From Maea johnstoni (lineage: Eukaryota; Annelida; Polychaeta; Spionida; Magelonidae), in contig OZ012685.1 of NCBI GenBank assembly GCA_963942565.1, forward strand, positions 51,589,326 to 51,653,325: a DNA stretch of 64,000 nucleotides, in the 5' to 3' direction. Below are positions 31,535-64,000 of the stretch, piece by piece. Within the stretch, counting starts at the first letter, position 1, and each line of letters starts with the position of its first letter. The notes beneath the pieces are model-generated. The model had not been told where the DNA came from. It saw only the letters and a list, made by a program, of their open reading frames with translations, and searched no databases. The position numbers and the translations under genes are program-made.

Positions 31535-64000
<32,466 letters not shown>

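Overview
The window looks like nuclear DNA of an invertebrate animal, probably marine. It is AT-rich and intron-rich with long (TA)n arrays, and packed with small non-autonomous DNA transposons, LINE tails, a tRNA-derived SINE and remnants of metazoan transposase genes (KDZ type; a PHD-FLYWCH protein of the kind linked to MULE transposases). Nothing bacterial is present. I cannot name the species; a lophotrochozoan or invertebrate deuterostome would fit.

Three host genes can be assembled exon by exon with agreeing splice phases. (1) An FKBP-type prolyl isomerase (+, 18351-21471, 4 exons, 116 aa), whose last intron has the signals of a minor-spliceosome (U12) AT-AC intron. (2) Galactokinase (-, 24394-31238, 7 exons, 395 aa, all three family motifs intact). 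(3) The 5' part of a RUN-PDZ protein gene (+, 31535 to beyond the window). FKBP and galactokinase are tail to tail. Galactokinase and the RUN-PDZ gene are head to head, with 296 bp between start codons, so they probably share a promoter.

Layout: 1-2.7 kb, decayed LINE pieces around a broken zinc-finger/TatD-like gene. 3-6.3 kb, a THAP-finger fragment, a 74-bp perfect palindrome, an unidentified terminal exon, a 470-bp tandem repeat and a KDZ transposase remnant. 6.3-18 kb, mostly repeats, with two joined exons of an unidentified cysteine/histidine-rich protein at 12.4-12.7 kb. 18-31 kb, the FKBP and galactokinase genes. 31.5-64 kb, the RUN-PDZ gene; its 18.7-kb first intron holds a PHD-FLYWCH gene and many nested elements.

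The most interesting signals are: the AT-AC intron; local tandem duplications that copy 3' splice sites (galactokinase exon 5 three times, RUN-PDZ exon 5 five times, RUN-PDZ exon 13 twice with only synonymous changes); about fifteen copies of one TTAA-flanked mini-element; a 1.7-kb hairpin-rich TTAA element that split a 48-bp minisatellite; an 824-bp insert built of ACGGGCCCGTTA-like repeats inside another mini-element; and two perfectly identical inverted 219-bp hAT-like elements around FKBP exons 1-2.
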